A stretch of DNA of 64,000 bases, from the NCBI RefSeq assembly GCF_000712035.1, contig NZ_JONV01000008.1, forward strand, positions 279,481-343,480, read 5' to 3'. The stretch comes from Salinicoccus luteus DSM 17002. GTDB taxonomy: Bacteria; Bacillota; Bacilli; Staphylococcales; Salinicoccaceae. Positions 52,252-62,190 of the stretch are shown one piece after another (the stretch's first letter is position 1; each line of letters begins with the position of its first letter). Made by a program: the position numbers and the translations under genes. Under the pieces are notes generated by a model. The model had not been told where the DNA came from and did not search any database. It saw only the letters and a list, made by a program, of their open reading frames with translations.

Positions 52252-53010
52252 ATGAATTACAAAATGAAATATCTGTTCCGCCACTTCTTCAAACAGACGG
52301 CCTATTTTTCCACACACAACCTGACACCGCTTCTGATCTATACGATCGGGCTCGTATTCCTGCTTGTGTCGATGCCGCTGATGGATGCCGGGGGCGTCAT
52401 GGAGTACCTGTATACAATGGTGGGGCTGATGGCATCCGTATGGCTGTTCAGCATGACCGTGCTGAACAAGAATACGGCATTCTATAAGGATTCCGTCCTC
52501 AAGGTGAACTACATACCACTGTATATGCGGATACTTCCAACGATCATATTCCAGACTTTCATCTTCCTCATGTATGTCGTGCTGTACAGTGCACTCACCG
52601 CACTGGTCGTCGATGATTGGCTGATAGACATATTCACCCTGCTGTACTATGTACTGCTCGGTATACTCCTGATCATTCCCTTTACACTGATATACCTTTC
52701 AGTGAAGATGGACAGGATTGGAACAGTGAATATTTTCGTGTTCATCATACTGGTGATCTCGGTGCCGGTTCTGTATCTGCCCGAGAATCTTGTCCCGTGG
52801 ATGCAGCACCTGCTCAGCCTGAATCCGTTCTACTATGTCATCAACGGCCTCCAGGCAAACTCGGTGCACATCTCGTGGAATATCAACCGTCTGCCACATG
52901 ACATACTGTTTTTCGCACAGATCATCCTGCTCTACCTGTGGATGTTCGAATACTACAGCAAAATGAAGCTTTCGATATACCACCACCTAAAAAAGCGGCC
53001 GGGCGCATAG
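52252..53010 (+). CDS. TagG-like ABC-2 type permease
   Basis: This 252-residue permease has six membrane segments (MNYKMKYLFRHFFKQTAYF N-terminus, then LLIYTIGLVFLLVSMPLMD and others) and the TagG-type LNPFYYVINGLQ segment near its C-terminus, which is diagnostic of the polysaccharide and teichoic acid ABC-2 transporter permeases. AGGAGAGG precedes the ATG at 52252. With the TagH-like protein 10 bases upstream it forms an exporter-like pair. Because that partner lacks ATPase motifs, the pair may not be an ordinary exporter, or the ATPase may come from another gene. The true wall-teichoic-acid TagGH genes would be elsewhere. Confidence 0.7.
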   Translation: MNYKMKYLFRHFFKQTAYFSTHNLTPLLIYTIGLVFLLVSMPLMDAGGVMEYLYTMVGLMASVWLFSMTVLNKNTAFYKDSVLKVNYIPLYMRILPTIIFQTFIFLMYVVLYSALTALVVDDWLIDIFTLLYYVLLGILLIIPFTLIYLSVKMDRIGTVNIFVFIILVISVPVLYLPENLVPWMQHLLSLNPFYYVINGLQANSVHISWNINRLPHDILFFAQIILLYLWMFEYYSKMKLSIYHHLKKRPGA

Positions 53011-53022
53011 CCCAGTCGCTTT
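52991..53022. terminator. Terminator overlapping the permease stop
   Basis: An interrupted stem (AAAGCG then GGGC pairing with GCCC then CGCTTT) with T-rich ends on the plus strand and A-rich ends on the minus strand lies between the permease gene and converging yfhP. Confidence 0.65.
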
Positions 53023-53031
53023 GTCTTTCTG

Positions 53032-54009
53032 TCAGCTGTCGAGCAGCTTCTTCTGAAGCTTGCTTTCCGAGAAGACCCATCCCGTGTAGCTGTGCAGCAC
53101 TTCGTTGGTATTCTTGTCCAACAGCATGATGCACACGAATGGATAGTGGCCTTCCTTTAGGTATCTCAGGTCGATATACCGGATCTCCTCCTGGTCTTCG
53201 GATATCTCCTGCGTTTCATAGGTGTATATCGATGAGAAGAAGGTGAAGGCCTTGAAGTTCGGGTCTTCCTTGATGCTCTGGAACTTCTCCTCATCCAACG
53301 GACCGCTTTTGTTGAAGCGGTCATAGAATATGATGTTCCCGCGGAAACTGCGTCCGACATAATAGGCGGTCTGCGTCACTACAACAATACGCCATTCGAA
53401 GAAATGGATGGTCGGCATGCAGAATGTGCGTGTTACATATTCATTCGGCAGCCGCCTGTCGACCCTTGCCGTAATGGAGCGCTGCATGATGAACCGTATC
53501 GTATAGTATATGAAGAGCACCATGTAGAGGGCGATGAACAGCGGCACCGGCGCCGCCCCGAAATACCATAGGACGAAGTAGAGTACATGCATGACGATGA
53601 TCGGCACATCCACCGTGTTGATGACGCTGAGCTGGATCCATGTATGGCTGATAGGTCGAAGGGCCTGGGTGCCGTACGAGTTGAATATGTCCACAAATAC
53701 ATGCAGGAAGACCGCAAACTGGATCCACAGGTACATATTCAGTGCAGGCAGGTCGAACAGCAGCACACTGAGTGCCGTGAGCAGTACCGGCCAGATGAAG
53801 AATGTAAACGGGAGCGAGTGGGTGATGCCCCGATGATGCGTAATGTAGACTGCATTGTTTCTCATTTTCATGACCGTATCTATATCAGGTACAAGCGAAG
53901 CACCGACTACAGTTGTAATGAAACCGACGGAAATGGGGTCGATGGAAGGATCGATGGCAGCAAGACCGACGATTGTACCCCCCATTAATGTATGTGTTAA
54001 AGTATCCAT
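53032..54009 (-). CDS. yfhP: YfhP/YdjM family membrane-bound metal-dependent hydrolase
   Basis: This 325-residue protein (MDTLTHTLMG start) is of the YdjM/YfhP family. An N-terminal set of membrane segments carries conserved His/Asp residues (THTLMGG, LVPDIDT, HHRGITHS, HVFVDIFNSYGTQ) forming a probable metal site. A C-terminal soluble domain follows (FEWRIVVVTQTAYYVGRSF, FFSSIYTYETQEIS). Members are thought to be hydrolases at the membrane. The start at 54009 has GGGGAG seven bases upstream. It is divergent from mutY, as in staphylococci. Confidence 0.85.
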   Translation of the reverse strand: MDTLTHTLMGGTIVGLAAIDPSIDPISVGFITTVVGASLVPDIDTVMKMRNNAVYITHHRGITHSLPFTFFIWPVLLTALSVLLFDLPALNMYLWIQFAVFLHVFVDIFNSYGTQALRPISHTWIQLSVINTVDVPIIVMHVLYFVLWYFGAAPVPLFIALYMVLFIYYTIRFIMQRSITARVDRRLPNEYVTRTFCMPTIHFFEWRIVVVTQTAYYVGRSFRGNIIFYDRFNKSGPLDEEKFQSIKEDPNFKAFTFFSSIYTYETQEISEDQEEIRYIDLRYLKEGHYPFVCIMLLDKNTNEVLHSYTGWVFSESKLQKKLLDS

Positions 54010-54060
54010 GTTCATTCTCCCCGTTCAAGTGGAATAATCAAGCAGAGGAAGGTGTCATTC

Positions 54061-55095
54061 ATGCTGGAAAGTTCAGAATTCAATCATAACCTGTTGGCCT
54101 GGTACCAGTCCAACAAAAGAACGCTGCCATGGCGGCAGACAAGTGACCCGTATCGGATATGGCTGAGCGAGGTGATGCTCCAGCAGACCCAGGTCACTAC
54201 TGTTATACCCTATTACGAGAAATTTGTAACAAAATATCCGGATATAGACAGCCTTGCAGAAGCGGATGAAGAGGCGCTGCTCAAGGACTGGGAAGGGCTC
54301 GGATACTACAACAGGATCCGTAATTTCCAGGCTGCTGTGAAAGAGGTCAGGGACAACTATAATTCCATCGTTCCCGAGCGTCCGGAGACGTTCTTCAGTC
54401 TGAAGGGGGTGGGTCCCTATATTGGCGGTGCAGTGCAGAGCATTGCCTTCAACCACCTGCTTGCTGCAGTGGATGGAAATGTTTTGCGTGTCATCTCTCG
54501 GCTTGATGCTGACGATCGGGACATGACGAAGGCTTCTGTCCAAAAGGACATCAAGAAACGGATAGAGGAGATCATTCCGCTTGAGGCGGGTGACTTCAAC
54601 CAGGCACTGATGGAACTTGGAGCGACCATCTGCACCCCGCGGGCGCCCAAATGCATCATGTGTCCGGTGCAGGAGCATTGCGAGGCCTACAGCCGAAACA
54701 TCGTATCGGAGCTGCCGGTGAAGAAGAAGGCGAAGAGGAAGAACGAAATCTATTATAATGTGTACTTCATCCTGAATGACCGGAACGAGATCCTGCTGAG
54801 GAAGCAGGAGGGCACACTGCTCCAGGGCATGTATGAACTGCCCAAGTATGATGTGGATACATCGGTCGAGGCGATAGAGGAGGATCTCGGGCTGTCCATC
54901 GATACATCCGGAGTGCACATCGGCAGCGGGAAGCATGTGTTCACCCATCAGGTATGGTACATGGAGGGATATGTGCTCCATACCCGGGACCGGCATCCTG
55001 ATTTCATATCGCTGGAGGATGTGGGAAACCTGCCGATGAGCAGGGCAATGCAGAGGATATACGAACAATTTGAAGTCCCGGGCGAAAGAATGTGA
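54061..55095 (+). CDS. mutY: Adenine DNA glycosylase MutY
   Basis: This 344-residue protein has the catalytic glutamate E37 in WLSEVMLQQTQV, the helix-hairpin-helix LKGVGPYIGGAVQ with catalytic D138 in AAVDGNVLR, the [4Fe-4S] ligands C191, C198, C201, C207 (CTPRAPKCIMCPVQEHC) and a C-terminal NUDIX-like domain that recognises 8-oxoguanine (HVFTHQVWYME). It removes adenine mispaired with 8-oxoG. GAGGAAGG is eight bases before the ATG at 54061. Confidence 0.94.
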   Translation: MLESSEFNHNLLAWYQSNKRTLPWRQTSDPYRIWLSEVMLQQTQVTTVIPYYEKFVTKYPDIDSLAEADEEALLKDWEGLGYYNRIRNFQAAVKEVRDNYNSIVPERPETFFSLKGVGPYIGGAVQSIAFNHLLAAVDGNVLRVISRLDADDRDMTKASVQKDIKKRIEEIIPLEAGDFNQALMELGATICTPRAPKCIMCPVQEHCEAYSRNIVSELPVKKKAKRKNEIYYNVYFILNDRNEILLRKQEGTLLQGMYELPKYDVDTSVEAIEEDLGLSIDTSGVHIGSGKHVFTHQVWYMEGYVLHTRDRHPDFISLEDVGNLPMSRAMQRIYEQFEVPGERM

Positions 55096-55151
55096 ATATA
55101 TTCCCACCTATGATATAATATAAAAGTATTATTTTAAAGGTGGTGTGGAAT

Positions 55152-55697
55152 ATGGGTTTGGAATCCATACCGAAAGAAGGCAGCAAGGTCAAGATACAGA
55201 GCTATAAGCATGACGGAAGCATTCACCGGGTGTGGTCCGAGACGACCATCCTGAAAGGGACGGACCATGTCGTCATCGGAGGGAACAACCGGACACTCGT
55301 CACGGAAAGTGATGGGCGCACCTGGGTCACCCGGGAACCGGCAATCGTCTATTTCCATGTCGATTACTGGTTCAACGTCATCTGCATGTTCAGGGAAGAC
55401 GGGGTATACTACTACTGCAATCTGTCATCGCCTTTCCTCTATGATGAAGAAGCATTGAAATATATCGACTACGACCTGGATATCAAAGTCTATCCGGACG
55501 GCAAGTATCATCTGCTTGATGAAGATGAATACAAGCTTCACAAGAGCCGGATGAAATATCCGGAGGATATCGACAAGATACTCAGGCATAATGTGGATGT
55601 GCTTCAGCAATGGATCGAAAGGAAAAAGGGGCCGTTTGCTCCCGACTTCATTAAAGTCTGGCAGGGCCGTTTCAATAATGATTACAAATCATACTAA
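55152..55697 (+). CDS. ntdP: Nucleoside tri-/diphosphate phosphatase (DUF402)
   Basis: This 181-residue DUF402 protein ([10 protein letters not shown] start) is an orthologue of the nucleoside diphosphate phosphatase known from S. aureus (Sa1684) and the B. subtilis YgaC type. [16 protein letters not shown] and [13 protein letters not shown] carry the acidic metal-binding residues, and the C-terminal helix ends near [16 protein letters not shown] before 55152 picks this ATG over one 12 bases upstream. Position between mutY and the ABC exporter agrees with S. aureus order. Confidence 0.88.
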   Translation: MGLESIPKEGSKVKIQSYKHDGSIHRVWSETTILKGTDHVVIGGNNRTLVTESDGRTWVTREPAIVYFHVDYWFNVICMFREDGVYYYCNLSSPFLYDEEALKYIDYDLDIKVYPDGKYHLLDEDEYKLHKSRMKYPEDIDKILRHNVDVLQQWIERKKGPFAPDFIKVWQGRFNNDYKSY

Positions 55698-55701
55698 AAA
55701 T

Positions 55702-55730
55702 CAATCAACTTAACCGGTTGATTGTTTTTT
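55702..55730 (+). terminator. Terminator after ntdP
   Basis: An eight-base stem (CAATCAAC with GTTGATTG) and TTTTTT end the ntdP unit, just before the ABC exporter gene. Confidence 0.85.
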
Positions 55731-55753
55731 ATGTAAGAAAAGGAAGTTTTTTT

Positions 55754-57490
55754 GTGATTAGACGTTATATGCAATTCGTCAAACCGTATAAATGGCTGAT
55801 CATCCTGACGATCATCATCGGCATACTGAAATTCGGCATCCCGTTGCTGCTGCCGCTTCTGATCAAGTATACGATCGATGACATCATTATGCCCGATGGG
55901 CTGACGACAGAAGACAGGATAAACATGCTGATCCAGGTACTCCTGATTTTCTCCTTCATATTCGTCATCATCAGGCCGCCTGTCGAATACTTCAGGCAGT
56001 ATCTGGCCCAGTGGACGAGCAACAAGATACTCTATGACATAAGGAAGAAGATGTACGGGCACTTGCAGATGCTGAGTGCGAAGTTCTATTCGAACAGCAA
56101 AGTGGGGGAGATCATCTCCCGTGTCATCAATGATGTGGAGCAGACGAAGGATTTCATCATGACAGGGCTGATGAACATATGGCTCGACCTGGTGACGATC
56201 ATCATCGCGCTTGCCATCATGTTCTCGCTGAATGGGGAACTGACGCTGGTATCTATCATCGTCTTTCCATTCTATATTTTCGGCGTATGGTATTTCTTCG
56301 GGAGACTGCGCAGCCTCACCAGGGAGAGGTCCCAGGCACTTGCGGAAGTCCAGGGCTTCCTGCATGAGCGCATACAGGGCATCAATGTCATCAAAAGCTT
56401 TGCTGTGGAAAGCCACGCTGCAGAGCACTTCAATAAACGCAACGGCAATTTCCTGAACAAGGCGACAGACCACGCCAAGTGGACCGCAAGAAGCTTCTCG
56501 GTCGTCAATACGATCACCGATATCGGTCCATTGCTCGTGGTCGGCTATGGCGCCTACCAGGTCATCCAGGGCAACCTGACCGTCGGGACGCTGGCTGCAT
56601 TCATCGCCTATCTCGACAGGCTGTACGGGCCACTGCGCCGCCTGGTCTCCTCCTCCACGACGCTGACGCAGAGCATCGCGTCGATGGACAGGGTGTTCGA
56701 TTTGTTCGATGAGAAATACGATGTCAAAGACCGGCCGGGTGCGCGCGAACTCAGACATACTGACGGCAACATCGAATTCAGGGATGTCGGGTTCGGGTAC
56801 AACGGTGAAGACACCAGTGCGCTGAAACATATCAATTTTGACGTCAAGAGTGGAGAGACCGTCGCATTCGTCGGAATGAGCGGAGGTGGGAAGTCCACCC
56901 TTGTGACGCTCATCCCAAGGTTCTACGACGTCACTTCGGGGAAAGTCATGCTCGATGGGACAGATATCAGGGACTATACGATTGAATCCCTGAGGAATAA
57001 TGTCGGACTCGTCATGCAGGATAACATCCTGTTCTCCGACACAATCAGGGAAAACATCCTGCTTGCCCGCCCGGAAGCGACGGAAGAGGAAATGATAGGG
57101 GCTGCCAAACGGGCAAACGCCCATGATTTCATCATGGAACTTCCGGAGGGCTATGATACCGAGGTCGGCGAGCGCGGCGTCAAACTCTCGGGCGGGCAGA
57201 AGCAGCGGATTGCGATTGCACGCGTCTTCCTGAAGAACCCGCCGATTCTGATCCTTGATGAAGCGACGAGTGCACTCGACCTCGAGAGTGAGAGCATCAT
57301 ACAGGACACATTGCTCGAGCTCTCCGAGAACCGGACGACGATCGTCGTCGCGCACCGCCTTTCGACAATCACCCATGCGGACCGCATATTCGTCATGGTG
57401 GATGGACAGATCCGGGAATCCGGGCCGCATGCTGAATTGATGAAGAAAAAAGGGGAATACTATAAACTCTATAGTATCCAGAATCTATAA
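55754..57490 (+). CDS. Sav1866-type multidrug ABC exporter
   Basis: This 578-residue protein starts at GTG ([12 protein letters not shown]) with AAAAGGAAG upstream and is exactly as long as the S. aureus exporter Sav1866, whose sequence it follows closely ([57 protein letters not shown]). The transmembrane domain has six segments. The nucleotide-binding domain has Walker [10 protein letters not shown], signature LSGGQKQR and Walker [13 protein letters not shown], all intact. It forms a homodimer that exports lipophilic drugs or lipids. An in-frame upstream ATG is not used. mpg follows 15 bases after its stop. Confidence 0.93.
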   Translation: MIRRYMQFVKPYKWLIILTIIIGILKFGIPLLLPLLIKYTIDDIIMPDGLTTEDRINMLIQVLLIFSFIFVIIRPPVEYFRQYLAQWTSNKILYDIRKKMYGHLQMLSAKFYSNSKVGEIISRVINDVEQTKDFIMTGLMNIWLDLVTIIIALAIMFSLNGELTLVSIIVFPFYIFGVWYFFGRLRSLTRERSQALAEVQGFLHERIQGINVIKSFAVESHAAEHFNKRNGNFLNKATDHAKWTARSFSVVNTITDIGPLLVVGYGAYQVIQGNLTVGTLAAFIAYLDRLYGPLRRLVSSSTTLTQSIASMDRVFDLFDEKYDVKDRPGARELRHTDGNIEFRDVGFGYNGEDTSALKHINFDVKSGETVAFVGMSGGGKSTLVTLIPRFYDVTSGKVMLDGTDIRDYTIESLRNNVGLVMQDNILFSDTIRENILLARPEATEEEMIGAAKRANAHDFIMELPEGYDTEVGERGVKLSGGQKQRIAIARVFLKNPPILILDEATSALDLESESIIQDTLLELSENRTTIVVAHRLSTITHADRIFVMVDGQIRESGPHAELMKKKGEYYKLYSIQNL

Positions 57491-57505
57491 GTGAAGGGTG
57501 TCATC

Positions 57506-58120
57506 ATGGCTGATACATTGGACATAGGATTTTTGGCTGATGATACACTGGGCGCTGCCCGAAAACTGCTCGGTGTCGAAATCATCACTTGTATCGACGG
57601 TGTTAAAACAAGCGGATTCATTACAGAAGTGGAAGCATATCTTGGGGTGGATGACCGGGCTGCACATACATTCGGCGGCAGGAAGAATAAGAAGAACAGC
57701 ATGATGTTCAACGACTTCGGCCACCTGTATGTCTATACGATGCACGGCCATCACTGCATGAATATATTGACGAAGGATAAGGCACATCCGGAAGGTATCC
57801 TCATCCGGGGCATCGAACCCCATGCCGGCAGGGAAATCATGGTTGAAAGGCGGGGCCGGGAGACCGGCCTCACGGATGGCCCGGGCAAGCTGACCAAGTC
57901 CCTCGGCATCCGTCGTGAACTGCACAATGGCATGGAACTGAACAACGGCATCCTGACTCTTAGGCCCGGCAGGATCCCGCTCGAAATCGAAGAGACGAAA
58001 AGGATAGGCATCGACAACAAAAAGGAAGCAGTGGATTATCCATACCGCTTCATCGTCAAAGGCAACCCGCATGTCAGCAGGTTCCGGGGCAGGCCGGCGG
58101 ACAACAACGGCTGGAAATAA
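57506..58120 (+). CDS. 3-methyladenine DNA glycosylase (AAG/MPG family)
   Basis: This 204-residue protein of the Aag/MPG fold has the catalytic glutamate in ITEVEAYLG, the HTFGGRKNKKNSMMF region that intercalates DNA, and HGHHCMNI, GILIRGIEP and TDGPGKLTKSLGI, which are family motifs. It excises alkylated purines. The start at 57506 has GAAGGGTG upstream; a GTG at 57491 is also open. It lies directly after the ABC exporter gene, as in S. aureus (SA1682 by memory). Confidence 0.92.
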   Translation: MADTLDIGFLADDTLGAARKLLGVEIITCIDGVKTSGFITEVEAYLGVDDRAAHTFGGRKNKKNSMMFNDFGHLYVYTMHGHHCMNILTKDKAHPEGILIRGIEPHAGREIMVERRGRETGLTDGPGKLTKSLGIRRELHNGMELNNGILTLRPGRIPLEIEETKRIGIDNKKEAVDYPYRFIVKGNPHVSRFRGRPADNNGWK

Positions 58121-58154
58121 AACAGGTGCAGGGAATTTCCCTGCACCTGTTTTT
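58119..58154. terminator. Bidirectional terminator after mpg
   Basis: A stem of about 15 bp (AAAACAGGTGCAGGG with CCCTGCACCTGTTTT) and short loop, with A4 and T5 at the ends, lies between mpg and the converging FUSC gene. Confidence 0.92.
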
Positions 58155-59265
58155 ATATATCGAGTGTCTCGTCCTGTATGTTGATCTTGTTCTTATCCGC
58201 GTGGAAGCGGAAGAAGCTTGAAGCGAGCCGGTCGAGGCGGTCCAATGAATTGGAATATTCGTGTATGGATGAGATGAATTCCAGTATATTCTCATATTGG
58301 ATCTTCTCTTCCAGGGTATCCGCTTCATAATAGAGGCGGACGAAATCATCCATCATGGAATGCTCGAATTGCTCGTCGTTATCATAGGTTTCAAATGCGG
58401 CCTCGGGCCTGATCTTTTCAGTGATCTTCATGAAGATCTGTTCATGGTAGGCCATGAGCTGATCCATCTCATGCCGGATGCGATACTTGAAATCATCATC
58501 CAGATGATTATAGTCATTTTCATACCGGTTCAGCTTCCTCAGCAGTTCAAATGCCCGTCGGGTCGAGGCGATCAGATGTCTGAACAGGATCTTGCGCCGT
58601 GCGTCGGCAAAGCTGCTCCGCTTGAAGTAGTTCTTCTCCTCCCGGTACCACAGATACATCGTCTCCAGGGTGACGACGCGTGTCCGCAGCGATTCGATAT
58701 CCTTTTTGACGACCTGGTATTCGCTGACGGCGTTCAGTTCGAGCCGGATCCATTTGAATATGTCACTCGTGATGTTGAAGCAGTTGTGATACATCTTCGT
58801 TTCGTACTTCGGTGGAATGAACAGCAGGTTCACCACGAGGGACGACAGCACACCGATCATGACGAGTGAAAACCGGATGCCGGCCGCTTCCAGGAAGTCC
58901 ATGGTCGTAGAATTTTCCATGAGTGTCGGGGCGTCCATGATTGCAATCATCGTCACGACAGCCAGTGTGGAGACGCTCTGCAGATTAAAGAACAGCAGTA
59001 TGGCGAGCACCAGAATGACGGTCAGTCCGATGACGATGACATTGTTGCCGAAGAGCAGCACCATGGTGATGGCCGATACGGCACCGAGCGCGTTGCCCTG
59101 GAACTGCTCCCATGTCCGCATGACAGACCGGTGGACATTCGGCTGCAGGGCAAATACCGCAGCGATGGCTGCGATGAGCGAAGGCTCAAGCCCAAGCAGG
59201 TTGGTGATGAATAATGTAAGTATGACTGTTACACCGGTTTTGAATACTCTAGCACCAAATCGCAC
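58153..59265 (-). CDS. FUSC / aromatic acid exporter-like membrane protein (second copy)
   Basis: This 370-residue protein starts at GTG with AGGAGATGG upstream. Six membrane segments fill the N-terminal 150 residues (VTVILTLFITNLLGL, AAIAAVFALQPNVHRS, TMIAIMDAPTLMEN), then comes a long cytoplasmic helical domain with many aromatic and charged residues. It is the UPF0421/ArAE_1 type and different enough from the protein at 42943-43980 to be an old paralogue. It precedes gsaB in the opposite sense to the ABC exporter, in the order known from S. aureus. Transport substrate unknown. Confidence 0.8.
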   Translation of the reverse strand: MRFGARVFKTGVTVILTLFITNLLGLEPSLIAAIAAVFALQPNVHRSVMRTWEQFQGNALGAVSAITMVLLFGNNVIVIGLTVILVLAILLFFNLQSVSTLAVVTMIAIMDAPTLMENSTTMDFLEAAGIRFSLVMIGVLSSLVVNLLFIPPKYETKMYHNCFNITSDIFKWIRLELNAVSEYQVVKKDIESLRTRVVTLETMYLWYREEKNYFKRSSFADARRKILFRHLIASTRRAFELLRKLNRYENDYNHLDDDFKYRIRHEMDQLMAYHEQIFMKITEKIRPEAAFETYDNDEQFEHSMMDDFVRLYYEADTLEEKIQYENILEFISSIHEYSNSLDRLDRLASSFFRFHADKNKINIQDETLDI

Positions 59266-59276
59266 GGCACCATCTC

Positions 59277-60569
59277 CTAAAATTCATTTTTGAATACTTC
59301 CTCCACAATGGACAATGTTTCCCTGATGTCTTCTTCAGTATGCTCCGTCGTCAGGAACCAGGCTTCATATTTTGACGGAGCGATGTTGATGCCGCGTCTG
59401 ATCAGCCCATTGAAGAATTTTGAGAATGCCTCGCCGTCACTTGCCTCGGCCATTGTATAGTTCGTGACCTCTTCATCTGTGAAATAGATTGTCAACGCAC
59501 CGACGAGGCGGTTTATCGTTGCCTTAATACTATATTTATTTATCAGTTTCATCAAGCCATCTTCGAGCATGGCGCCGAGACGGTCCAGTTCGGTATATAC
59601 ACCAGGTTTCTCAAGCACTTCAAGACAGGCGATGCCCGCTGCCATGCTGAGCGGGTTCCCCGCCATGGTGCCGGCCTGGTAGGCGGGGCCGAGCGGAGCG
59701 ACGCTTTCCATGATATCCCTGCGGCCGCCGTAGGCACCGATCGGTGTGCCGCCCCCTATGATTTTGCCGAGGGCAGTCAGGTCCGGTTCAACACCGAGAA
59801 GGTTCTGGGCGCCTCCATACATGAAGCGGAACGCAGTGATGACCTCATCGTAGATAACGAGGGAGCCGTTATCATGCGCAATGTCATTTACTGCCTCCAA
59901 AAAGCCCTCCATGGGCTCCACGATGCCGAAGTTGCCGACGATCGGTTCGACGAGGACAGCTGCTATTTCATCACCAAAGTGGGAAATGGCCGTTTTGAAG
60001 TCCTCCAGATTATTGAAAGGCACAGTGATGACGTCCTCTGCGACCCCTTTCGGCACGCCTGCGGAATCGGGTGTGCCAAGCTGGGATGGGCCACTACCGG
60101 CTGCAACGAGCACAAGGTCGGAGTGGCCGTGGTAGCATCCTTCAAATTTGAGTATCTTGTTTCTGGATGTATATGCCCTTGCCACCCTGATCGTCGTCAT
60201 TACGGCTTCGGTGCCGGAGTTGACGAATCTGACGCGTTCGAGTGAAGGAATCGCATCCCTGATCTTGTTTGCGAAACTGATTTCAAGCTCCGTCGGCGCA
60301 CCGTACAGGATGCCCTTGCTGCTCTGTTCTGCAATCGCTTCGTGGATGCGGGGGTGGGCGTGTCCGGTGATGATCGGGCCGTAGGCTGCCAGGTAGTCGA
60401 TGTAGCGGTTGCCGTCCACATCGAAGAAATGGGCGCCTTCGCCCCTGTCCATGACTACCGGAGCGCCGCCACCCACAGCTTTATATGATCGGGAAGGGGA
60501 ATTCACTCCACCGAGGATCACATCTTCTGCCTGAGTTTGAAGTGTTTGAGATTTTTCATGACTGTACAT
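59277..60569 (-). CDS. gsaB: Glutamate-1-semialdehyde 2,1-aminomutase
   Basis: This 430-residue PLP enzyme converts glutamate-1-semialdehyde to 5-aminolevulinate. The phosphate-binding motif [31 protein letters not shown] and the PLP-lysine region [17 protein letters not shown] are all present. The start at 60569 is chosen because AAAGGA would lie directly against the ATG at 60578. S. aureus has a hemL in its heme operon and this second gsaB copy; by its position before bcp-perR this is gsaB. Only 11 bases separate it from the FUSC start. Confidence 0.92.
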   Translation of the reverse strand: MYSHEKSQTLQTQAEDVILGGVNSPSRSYKAVGGGAPVVMDRGEGAHFFDVDGNRYIDYLAAYGPIITGHAHPRIHEAIAEQSSKGILYGAPTELEISFANKIRDAIPSLERVRFVNSGTEAVMTTIRVARAYTSRNKILKFEGCYHGHSDLVLVAAGSGPSQLGTPDSAGVPKGVAEDVITVPFNNLEDFKTAISHFGDEIAAVLVEPIVGNFGIVEPMEGFLEAVNDIAHDNGSLVIYDEVITAFRFMYGGAQNLLGVEPDLTALGKIIGGGTPIGAYGGRRDIMESVAPLGPAYQAGTMAGNPLSMAAGIACLEVLEKPGVYTELDRLGAMLEDGLMKLINKYSIKATINRLVGALTIYFTDEEVTNYTMAEASDGEAFSKFFNGLIRRGINIAPSKYEAWFLTTEHTEEDIRETLSIVEEVFKNEF

Positions 60570-60713
60570 ATTTCCCATCCTTTAGTCAGTAATTTTTCAC
60601 AATGAGTATTCTACCACATCCCGGGAACATAATTAAGGAAGATCCTTCTATTGAGAGCAGGGATAAACTTGGGTATTATCAATATATACATATACAACCA
60701 AGGAGGCAGACAA

Positions 60714-61163
60714 ATGGAGAAATTTCCGGAATTTGAATTGGAAAACCAGGATGGGGAGAAAGTAGGCAATAAGGACTTCGAAGGAAAGACGGTGATCTAC
60801 TTCTATCCGAAGGACAATACACCAGGGTGCACGACCCAGGCGTGTGATCTAAGGGACAATATGAATCATCTGAATGAACTCGGCGTAAAGGTGTATGGTG
60901 TAAACGGAGATTCAAAGAGGAAGCATAAGAACTTCATCGAGAAGAACAACCTGAATTTCGATCTTCTGGTCGATGAGGACTTCAAGCTCGCAGAAGCACT
61001 CGGGGTCTATAGGATGAAGAAGGTTTTCGGCAAGGAGTCGAAAGGCATCGTCAGGACGACATTCCTGGTCGATGAAGACGGCAATATCCTGAAAAGGTGG
61101 GACAACGTCAAGGCCAAGGACCACATTGATGAATTGAAGTCCCATCTGGAAGAGGAAGCATAG
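60714..61163 (+). CDS. bcp: Thiol peroxidase Bcp (peroxiredoxin Q)
   Basis: This 149-residue peroxiredoxin has peroxidatic C39 in NTPGCTTQACDLRD and resolving C44 in the same motif, typical of the atypical two-cysteine BCP type, and ends in the usual VDEDGNILKRWDNVKA region. It reduces hydrogen and organic peroxides. AAGGAGG is placed ideally before the ATG at 60714. The hydroxyacid dehydrogenase gene starts at the base after its stop. Confidence 0.93.
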   Translation: MEKFPEFELENQDGEKVGNKDFEGKTVIYFYPKDNTPGCTTQACDLRDNMNHLNELGVKVYGVNGDSKRKHKNFIEKNNLNFDLLVDEDFKLAEALGVYRMKKVFGKESKGIVRTTFLVDEDGNILKRWDNVKAKDHIDELKSHLEEEA

Positions 61164-62108
61164 ATGAGGAATATACTATCGACAGTCAATCTGAAGCCGC
61201 ATATGATCGAACACATCAATCAGCACTACCCGGATATGGAGTACCGTTTTTCAAAGACACGAGATCTTACGGAAGCGGACAAGGAATGGTGTGAGATATT
61301 CATCACCTACGGTTCCAATTTTGATTCGGAGGACGTCCGCCTGTTCAAGAACCTCAAATGGATGATGGTCATGAGTGCGGGGCTCGATGATCTGCCGCTG
61401 GAAGCACTTGAGCACGTGCATATTACAAATGCCAAAGGCATACACAAGATACAGATGACCGAGTATACGGTCGGTCTGCTGCTCGATTTCTATAAGGATT
61501 TCCATCAGCTGAAGGTGGATCAGGAAAATGCCCACTGGAGGAAGAATGCGAAGACAGAGGAGATATATGATAAGGTCGTGCACATTCTCGGTACCGGCAG
61601 CATCGGTTCGCACCTGGCGAAAGTGCTTCAGGCATTCGGTACACAAGTCGCCGGCTACAACACTACGGGACACGAGGTGGAAGCCTTCGACCATACTTAT
61701 GCAATCAGTGAGCTGGAGGGGCACATCGGTGAAGCGGATATCGTCATCAATATTCTGCCGAGCACCGATAAGACGCGAGGACTGCTTGATGCCGGGATTT
61801 TTGGTAGAATGAAAGAGACAGCAGTATTCGTCAATATCGGGCGTGGAGACGTCATGACGGATGAAACGATATCCCATGTCCTTGAAGAGGGCATGATCCG
61901 CCATATGATACTTGATGTATTCAATGAGGAGCCCCTGCCGTCGGATCATATCTTCTATACGTATGACAACCTGACGATTACACCACACGCGTCATCGAAG
62001 ACGGAAGGGTACTTGAAGCGGGGGTTCGAAATCTTCGCCCACAATCTGCAGTATATGGAAGAAAAGGAATCGATGATGAATATCATCGATAATAAAAAAG
62101 GATATTGA
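61164..62108 (+). CDS. D-2-hydroxyacid dehydrogenase family protein
   Basis: This 314-residue NAD-dependent D-isomer 2-hydroxyacid dehydrogenase has the nucleotide-binding motif HILGTGSIGSHLAKVLQ, VINILPSTDKTRGLL, FVNIGRGDVMTDE (catalytic arginine) and LDVFNEEPLP with the catalytic Glu, and the active histidine in TPHAS. The substrate is unknown; relatives reduce 2-oxoacids. It is fused by position to bcp (next base) and lies before perR. Confidence 0.87.
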   Translation: MRNILSTVNLKPHMIEHINQHYPDMEYRFSKTRDLTEADKEWCEIFITYGSNFDSEDVRLFKNLKWMMVMSAGLDDLPLEALEHVHITNAKGIHKIQMTEYTVGLLLDFYKDFHQLKVDQENAHWRKNAKTEEIYDKVVHILGTGSIGSHLAKVLQAFGTQVAGYNTTGHEVEAFDHTYAISELEGHIGEADIVINILPSTDKTRGLLDAGIFGRMKETAVFVNIGRGDVMTDETISHVLEEGMIRHMILDVFNEEPLPSDHIFYTYDNLTITPHASSKTEGYLKRGFEIFAHNLQYMEEKESMMNIIDNKKGY

Positions 62109-62119
62109 TGGAAAGTGAT

Positions 62120-62149
62120 TTGACAAACAATTTCAGTACAAAGTACAAT
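62120..62149 (+). promoter_or_regulatory. perR promoter
   Basis: TTGACA at 62120-62125 and TACAAT at 62144-62149 with 18 bases between. No clear Per box is visible near it. Confidence 0.6.
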
Positions 62150-62190
62150 ATCTATATTACAGTAGTCTGCTATAGAAGGAAGGTATCAAT

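Noticed and set aside
54073..55107. A 344-codon minus-strand frame opposite mutY
   Set aside because: Antisense to an intact MutY with all catalytic and iron-sulfur residues; its own translation resembles no protein.
55694..57430. A long open frame on the minus strand across the ABC exporter gene
   Set aside because: It is an antisense shadow. The plus strand encodes a full-length Sav1866 orthologue, and the minus frame has no motif, ribosome site or independent signal.
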